Below are positions 57,456 through 64,000 of a stretch of DNA of 64,000 nt, one piece after another. Source of the DNA: Vicugna pacos (Eukaryota > Chordata > Mammalia > Artiodactyla > Camelidae). The stretch spans positions 3,804,453-3,868,452 of the forward strand of contig NC_133008.1 of NCBI RefSeq assembly GCF_048564905.1. Reading direction: 5' to 3'. Position 1 is the first letter of the stretch, and the number at the start of each line of letters is the position of its first letter. The notes beneath the pieces were generated by a model. The model saw only the letters and a list, made by a program, of their open reading frames with translations, ran no database searches and was not told the origin of the DNA. The position numbers and the translations under genes were made by a program.

Positions 57456-58860
57456 TCTCCAGGTGAGATTAGAGGCCATTTTTAAGTTATTACTGAGTTT
57501 ATCCTTATTTTCTAAATTCTGTTCCATGAATATACCTTTTAGAATAAGAAAAATTAAAAGTAAGCTATATTTTAAAACATGCACACCAATTCATTCATTG
57601 GGAAAAAATTATTTTAACTATAAAGAGGTAAATAAATATCTAGTGAAAAAGGAGTACTTAAAAACAAGTGTGCATATACAATTTTCATAATTTGAAAACT
57701 GAAAAGCACAAACACATCAAGTTTCTAGGGAGACCGGTGAAACATACTAATACTTACTTTCAAAAATTCTAATTGAACAATGAAATCTCAAGAAAGGCAA
57801 AATCCTCATTGTCAGCCAACTGCAAACACATGGAGAGCAAAGGCCTAGAAATCACAGCTCCTTTAACTCTGCTACTAACTCAATAGGAGAGGAAATTCCT
57901 CACTGAGGGGACAGTGGAATCCCATGCATAAGACAGGATACACAGTACAAACTGCTGTATTAGGGGAGTGAATTTCTTAGGAGAATTCTAAAGTTACAAC
58001 ATCGCTGAAAAACTATAAAATCACTGTCAGACAGATTAAAACACACAATCATATATATTATATAGAAACATATGAAGCCTGCTCTCATGTTGCATAGAAA
58101 TACAAACATATTTGTTCATTTATAGGAACTGATTAATTTATCCCAGTTGGAATATTTCAACTAAAACAAATAATCAATACATCACTCCTCTTGTCATATC
58201 TACTTGATAAGTTATTCTGCTATATAACCACAAAATGTCTAAGATAGATCTAAAATTAGTGAAAAAGATCTTTGTATGGTTCCTTGAATTCTTCTCAAAA
58301 TTCCAAGCTTAATTTTAAAATAGATCTGAGCAGTATTTCTATATTATCTATTCCCTTATAAAATAAACAACACAGTCTATTGTCAAAATTCTGTCCTTAC
58401 AATGATTCACGAGCACCGTATCCTCACAAAACTGCTGGACTGAAAGGCACTATCCAGACACTGTGACCGAACCAATGAAACACAAGGAATCAGTGACCCT
58501 ATTCTGGAGGGCTTATAATCTGTGTCAACACCGGGGTTTTTATTTGATTGGTTTCATTGGGTAGCAAAATAAAATCAATCAAATACTTCCTTCTTTGAGC
58601 ATTCTGTAAGTCATGACTGTTTTTAGTGTCATGAGCAGGAAAGACTTAAGCATGACTTGATTAGGTCAACTAGCAACAATCATCACTGGAGAGTGAGTAA
58701 TAAAGAAGTTAACTGATAGCAATGCTTCTGCCTACATGAAACCTAAAATAAACCTACACTGGTTTCCAAAAGGAAAATGAGGAGATGAGGTCCCCAATGA
58801 GAAAACAAACTAACAAGAAGTCAAAAAAGGAAAGACGTTTTCATTAACGATTCCAGGCAG
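57456..58860. other. AT-rich noncoding stretch
   Basis: No exon or clear transposon. Around 58500, 'ctggagggcttataatctgt' hints at a very old L2/MIR-type piece. Confidence 0.4.
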
Positions 58861-58861
58861 T

Positions 58862-59060
58862 AGTAGAGCATGGTGGTGAAGAGTACAGTTGCTGGGGACA
58901 AACATGAGGGTCTGAATTCCCACAGCACTGGGTAGCTGTGACACTGATATTTCAGTGAAATTTTCTGCATCTCAGTCTCCTATCCATAGACTGGGGACAA
59001 CAACCACACCCATCTCCTAGAACGGTCCTATGAATTAAGTCATTTTACATATACAAGTTT
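58862..59060 (+). repeat. MIR SINE
   Basis: 'tagagcatggtggtgaagag', 'cagttgctggggacaaacat', 'ctgcatctcagtctcctatc', 'catagactggggacaacaac' and 'cggtcctatgaattaagtca' give most of MIR in order. Confidence 0.7.
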
Positions 59061-59084
59061 AAATAAAATAATTCAGATTTTAAG

Positions 59085-60125
59085 TAATACCCCAAAAGCA
59101 CAAGGAACAAAGAAAACAGAGATAAATTGGAGTTCATCAAAATTTAGAACTTTGCTTCAAAGGGCACCATCCAGAAAGTGAAAAAACAACACACAGGAGA
59201 AAATTTTTTCAAATCATTTATCTGATTAGGAATTTGTATCTCCAAATGTAAAAAAAAAAAAAAAAAAACTCCTACATCTCAACACTAAAAAAGCAACTCA
59301 ATTGAAATGTGACTAAAGGATCTGAAAAGGTATTTCAAGGAAAATATACAAATGTCCAATAAGCACAATGAAACGATATTCAATATCATTAGCTGTAAAG
59401 GAAATGAACTCAAAACTACTAGGAGAAACTGCTTCACACTTACTACAATAGGTTATAATAAAAAAAAAAGAATAACAAGCACTAGTGAGGACACAGAGGA
59501 AGCAGAGCGCGCAGCCTTTGATGGTGAGGATGTAACACAGTGTGGCCACTTTGGAAAACAGCCTGGCAGGTCTTCAGAGGGTTGAACATTTGGTTTCTGA
59601 ATGAAACAGAATTCTGCTGTTCGGGCACACACGTAAGAGAACTGAAAACAAATGTCCACATAAAAACTCCTAAAGGAATGTTAACGGCAACACTACTCAT
59701 CACAGCCAAAAAGTAGCAACAACCCAAATGCCTATCACGTGATGAATGGGTAAACAGTGGGGCCCAGACATACAGTGGAATATTATTCAGCAATAGCAAA
59801 GCATAGAGCACTGACCCAGGCCACAACCTGGACAAACATTGAAAACGCTACTCAGTGTGAAAGAAGTCAGTCACAATAGACGGCTCCACTTACAAGAAGT
59901 GACTTGATTTACATGAAATGTCCAGCACAGGCAAACCCACAGAGAGAGGAGTGGCTCCTTGGGGCTGGGGGAGGATGGGGAAGATGGGAATGACTGCTTA
60001 TGCATACAGGGCTTCCTGTTGGGGAGATGAAAATGTTCTAATATTGACTGCGATGCACAATTCTGGGCATAGAGTAAAAACTGCTGTACATTTTAATGGG
60101 TGTATTAAAACTGTTAAAAAAAAAG
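59085..60125 (+). mobile_element. Old L1 (L1M-type), ORF2 end and 3' UTR
   Basis: 'gttcatcaaaatttagaact', 'gcaccatccagaaagtgaaa', 'acaaatgtccaataagcaca', 'gtggccactttggaaaacag', 'ggaatattattcagcaatag', 'acatgaaatgtccagcacag' and 'aatgggtgtattaaaactgt' run in L1 order on the plus strand. A pure A-run lies at 59250. The copy is 5'-truncated and inactive. Confidence 0.85.
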
Positions 60126-63100
60126 CACCTCGGGCCAGTACCTTCCATAGTAAATGCAAATTGCTAACTTTTGTTATAGGAAGAAGAAACTGTCTTCAGC
60201 ATGATAGCAGGAGATCAGCAAATGTGAGATAACCAGAATTGGACAAGAGCATTTCACTTGAAACAGTTGTTGAGTGTACATGAAATATTCAGAAATACGA
60301 AAATCAGTTTGACATCACGAAGAAACATTCTGCTTCAAATGCAGATCAAGTATTGGGCAAGCCCAGCAGCTACAAAAGAACAGAGAAGAAACTTGGTTCA
60401 TAAAACAAGTACCAGAGTCAACAAGGAAATCGTGGTGAGGAAAGTAGGTGGCCGAAAATCTGGAACAATTTGCTACAAATAGTTTCTCCACTGAAAATTT
60501 AAAAATAAAATGAAAGTGATGCAATGCTGTGTTGACCTCACGTTAATGGGCTTCTACGGTGCTCGACTGTTCTGTAACCCCGATTGTGAAACTCAGGAGA
60601 ATCAGCATGGCTCCTGGGAGTCCCCAAAGGACTACCCACCAGCACGCTGACCACCATCAAATCTGCCAGTGTTGTATTGCAGAGAAGAGACCAACTTCTG
60701 AAAGGCACAGCAAATGTTGACAAGGGAAGAAAAGGCTGCAGTCAGTCCTGGGACAGAGGCCCTCTGAGCAGAGGCCAGAATGCTGCAGGTGGACTGCAGT
60801 GGCCCTGGGGCAAGAAGGGACCATGAGGGAGCAGATCTCAATTCTCTTCTCTCTCTCCATCTGGTAGGAGAAATAAAGCCTGCATCGTTCTCACCTGGAA
60901 CTGTGGGTTCTGGCTGGCAGAAGTCTTACCAATACAGAATGATTATTCAAGACTCTGTGGAAAAAGTCAAGAAATCGAGAGGGAGTAGGGAGCGAACTCC
61001 AAGAGCCTCTCAAATGCTCCCATATTTATTGTGTATAATCAAAGGAAAAATTCAGTAACAGTTGTGTGATAGTAAGGAGGAACTCCGGGAAAGACAGGGT
61101 GAGGCAGAGATTGTAGAATACACAATGACTAAAAAAGATTTGTTTAATTTTAAGGAAGTAATGGGGTGAGGGGAACAAGATACATTTTTAGATATGTGAA
61201 TTACAAAGCAGACCACCAGACCAGCCTGGTCCTTGTTTTGCGGATAACAGACTTTCTAACAGCACACAAGCCCAGCATTTATAGCTGAGGGCCTCGGTCC
61301 TTGCTTTGCAACCAGCAGAGTGCTAACTAAAACCTCAACTATGCAAGCAAACATTGTCTCTGCTTTTTAAGACAAGGAGACTGGAGTGAAGATGCACAGG
61401 CACTTGCTTGCAAAGCAGTTTCTAAGCATATTTTTTTCTTCTTAAAGTTCACAGGCGGCTGGGGTGTGTTACAATTTGTTAACCCAATCATGGGCTCCCA
61501 CATGGAATCATTATGGAGGACACCCTAGGATGACAAATCCTGGCTGTCGGTCTTTTCCTGCCAGCTTCAGCCACTCTAGCAGGGTCTAGACACATCAGTG
61601 AATAACGATCCTACAGAACCACCCACACTCTTAACTCCTGGTGCTTGAAACTTAATATTAGCTCTACACAACATACCATAGAAAAGTTTCAGAAATAAAA
61701 GTTATTATAATCCCTTTTTATCTCATCATATTACTGATTTTTCTGATTGCTCTAAGCAGTTTCTACTTGATAAAGCACCTAATTCTGCAGATGAATCCAG
61801 TAATTTCCATTGGGCATATCTAGGCAACTTGGGCTCGCTAACTTTTATTAGTCAAATACCGATAAACTTAATTGATTTCCTTGTTTATCAATTTCAGCCA
61901 GGAGGAGAGGGAGTGTCACTCTTTTCCTCAGCCCAACATCAACACTTTTCTCATCAACTCAGGCCTCCTGAAAACAAAACAAAGCATTTGTTTCCCTTCC
62001 ACTCTTTCCACAAACCCAGCAGGAAACATCAGCCTGGAGAAAGAATTCAACACAAATTTTAAAACAAAAATGTATAAACCTGAAGCAATTCCATCTCCGA
62101 ATCATGATACAGAATGACATGAGAGTAAGTGTGTCAGGCACAAAGCATGCGGGAGCCTGACCACCTGATTTCTATTCTTCAAAGGAAGGAAGGTTTTCGT
62201 ATTTTTTATTATCATTCTTTGTCATTGTTTCTGATTATGCCAGAGCATAGTTTATGAAATAATTATGCACTGCAATAACAGACTTTCATTTTATCAATTA
62301 CAGAAGGCATTCAGAGGGGATAGGAAAACCCACCTCTGTAAAAAATACAAAATTTCTTCCCCTGTGAAGAACATGTATACAAAATGCAACAGAGAATTCA
62401 AATTCTTGTGCAGAGGAGCAAAAGCCACAGAACCAAAGCAAAGTCATTACAATGAGTCAATTCAAAATTCACTGGACAAACATGATAAATGCATTCAAAT
62501 AATATTAAAGGCACACTGCAAACCATTCACTTAATGATCTGCAGGCTAGAGGAAGAATTTCCCTCTTTAACTGACAACAGAAATCAATAGGTTGCCCCAA
62601 CAAACAAGGACCAAACAAAAATCAGGTTTTTAACAGTTCTGATAAATCAGCATGTTCTAAAGATCAACATCCAGAAATTTTAAACATTCATTCAAGCCAC
62701 AATAAAACAAGCCCTTAAAAGAAAAAGCCATAGAAACTAAGCACATAGATCATGTACATAGATCAATGAGAATTTCTTGTACCGCTGGAAGAAAGAACAG
62801 GCAATAGCCTTTTACTTGAAAAATAAAACTACTTTTAAAGATAACTGCTTAAACACATTTCATCATTCATGTTGCCTTGAAAAATCTGAGGCACTTGTAT
62901 CTGATCAGAAAAGCAATTCTGAGTAAAAGTTGGTTACAATTCCGTGCCAGTTTGCTTTAGAAGAAAAGAGAAAAGAAAAGCTACTGTTTCTCATAGCCTG
63001 CACAAAGTGTGAATTGCCTCCTTGCCTTTTTCTCCTCCCATTATCTAAGCTCATGCTCCCCAACTCTTCTGAATCAAGTATGAGAACCTCTTATTCCCAC

Positions 63101-63635
63101 CAATATGCCAAATGACAAAAGAATATCAATTTATTTGTGTAAATATATGCCTACACCTCAAACTGAAGGAGAAAGGTATCCTAAGTCAATATGGAACTTA
63201 TTTCTACCTTCCTGAAATCACACACACAAACGTTCACACAGACAGACACTTACCCCTGGATTACTGGGCACTTCACAAGCTTAGTACATACAAGTTCTAG
63301 AAGATAACTTTTTAGTTAGTTTAAAATACAAAACTGTCACCTTTTGAAAGCCTTGATCATCTGCTACACCATCCAAATACCAAAGAGACCCAATTAGCCT
63401 TCTCTGTAGAATGTAATTTCCCTTGATGAAAAAACAGACCCTTAGAATTACTGGATCAAAGATTCGTGTTTATCGCTACCTATGATCGTTTTTAAGCACA
63501 TTAACAGATTCAGAAATTTATGTCTCAACAACATTTATTCTTATTGAAATAGCATACGTTTTCAATTGTCTATAAAGAGACTAGGTCCCATGATGGTGTT
63601 TAAGAGCTATTTTGTGTATAGCAATATTTAATTTC
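60126..63635. other. 3.5 kb noncoding stretch, no feature recognised
   Basis: The longest uninterrupted stretch in the right half without a transposon I can name. A loose 68-bp near-duplication ('ggtccttgttttgcggataa' at 61228 and 'ggtccttgctttgcaaccag' at 61296) is the only internal structure. Open frames are below 100 codons with no domains. A possible acceptor ('gtttatcaatttcag') at 61898 leads to no clear exon. Confidence 0.4.
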
Positions 63636-63642
63636 AAGTGCA

Positions 63643-63740
63643 GACAAGGAAGGTGTGTATTACTCAGTTGTAGAGCACCTGCTTAGCATGCACAATGTCC
63701 TGGCTTCAGTCCCCAGTACCTCGAAAAAAATAAATAAAAA
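63643..63740 (+). mobile_element. Camelid tRNA-derived SINE (Vic-1-like)
   Basis: The head 'gtgtattactcagttgtaga' and 'gcacctgcttagcatgcaca', the B-box region 'gtcctggcttcagtccccag', then 'tacctcgaaaaaaataaata' are all present, so this is the most complete copy in the window. The 8-bp duplication caagtgca flanks it (63635-63642 and 63741-63748). Clean duplications and a retained A-tail suggest a fairly young insertion. Confidence 0.85.
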
Positions 63741-63884
63741 CAAGTGCATATATAAAAATGAGAATAAACTTATAAAAAAAATGGAGACTAAAAACCACTG
63801 CAATCTATGTGCTACAATTATACTAAAAAAAGTGTTTCTATCAAATATTGACTATATGCCAATCACAGAGACAACCACAAATCA

Positions 63885-64000
63885 CACCTGACAACCATCA
63901 CGTGTGATTCTCAGCAACCCTACTAAGAAGACACGGATGAGAAACCCGGCGCTGCGGGTGAGGGGACGGAGCTCGGAGGAGCCGGGGACGCTGACCGTCC
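63885..64000 (+). repeat. MIR-like piece running into a CpG-rich edge
   Basis: 'cacgtgtgattctcagcaac' and 'agaagacacggatgagaaac' resemble the MIR core. The last 60 bases carry about seven CpGs ('ccggcgctgcgggtgagggg', 'acggagctcggaggagccgg'), unlike the rest of the window. It may be the start of a CpG island that continues to the right. Confidence 0.35.

Noticed and set aside
63643-63720. tRNA gene suggested by A- and B-box-like sequences
   Set aside because: It is the tRNA-like head of a SINE with an A-rich tail and target duplication. The cloverleaf is not maintained.

Overview
This window reads as mammalian nuclear DNA, most likely from a camelid (camel, llama or alpaca). The main evidence is three short tRNA-derived SINEs of the camelid Vic-1 type (about 30508, 33733 and 63643). 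They carry the 'gtagagc...gcttagcatgcac...gtcctggcttcagtccccagtacctc' pattern and end in A-rich 'aataaat' tails. An L1 with an artiodactyl-type 3' UTR and several class I endogenous retrovirus LTRs fit the same order. I find no protein-coding gene I would defend. The window is the edge of a satellite array followed by about 56 kb of gene-poor DNA full of old transposon copies. All family calls are from memory of consensus sequences, not from a search.

Layout. Bases 1-7697 are a satellite built on a ~249-bp unit, in four layers: near-identical monomers (1-2130), strongly diverged monomers (2131-3850), an old two-monomer higher-order repeat with a ~495-bp period (3851-6060), and an inverted arm (6061-7697) that decays into unique sequence. 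The array runs off the left edge of the window. Bases 7.7-20 kb are mostly single-copy DNA with a few MIR pieces, a minus-strand ERV LTR near 12.7-13.1 kb, a G-quadruplex-like run at 11.37 kb and a possible conserved noncoding block at about 15.2-15.9 kb.

Bases 20-29.6 kb hold L1, L2, MIR and hAT fragments, plus the only exon-like sequences: one on the plus strand at 21.34-21.49 kb and a pair on the minus strand at 24.04-25.24 kb. Bases 29.7-33 kb are a nest of elements: an old L1 interrupted by a camelid SINE, a Tigger-like MITE and a younger artiodactyl L1, each with target-site duplications I could read. Bases 33.9-35.1 kb carry two more LTR-like segments. Bases 37.45-44.6 kb are a provirus-shaped class I ERV with both LTRs, a leader with short repeats and a very AT-rich, coding-dead interior.

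Bases 44.6-64 kb are MIR, L2 and L1 debris, a clean solo LTR with a 4-bp duplication (49044-49675), a (GT)n microsatellite, a perfect palindrome made of two GTTAATTAAC sites, and a CpG-rich start at the very right edge. Nothing here works as an operon or pathway. The biology of interest is satellite evolution, the order of transposon insertions, and the few exon-like candidates.
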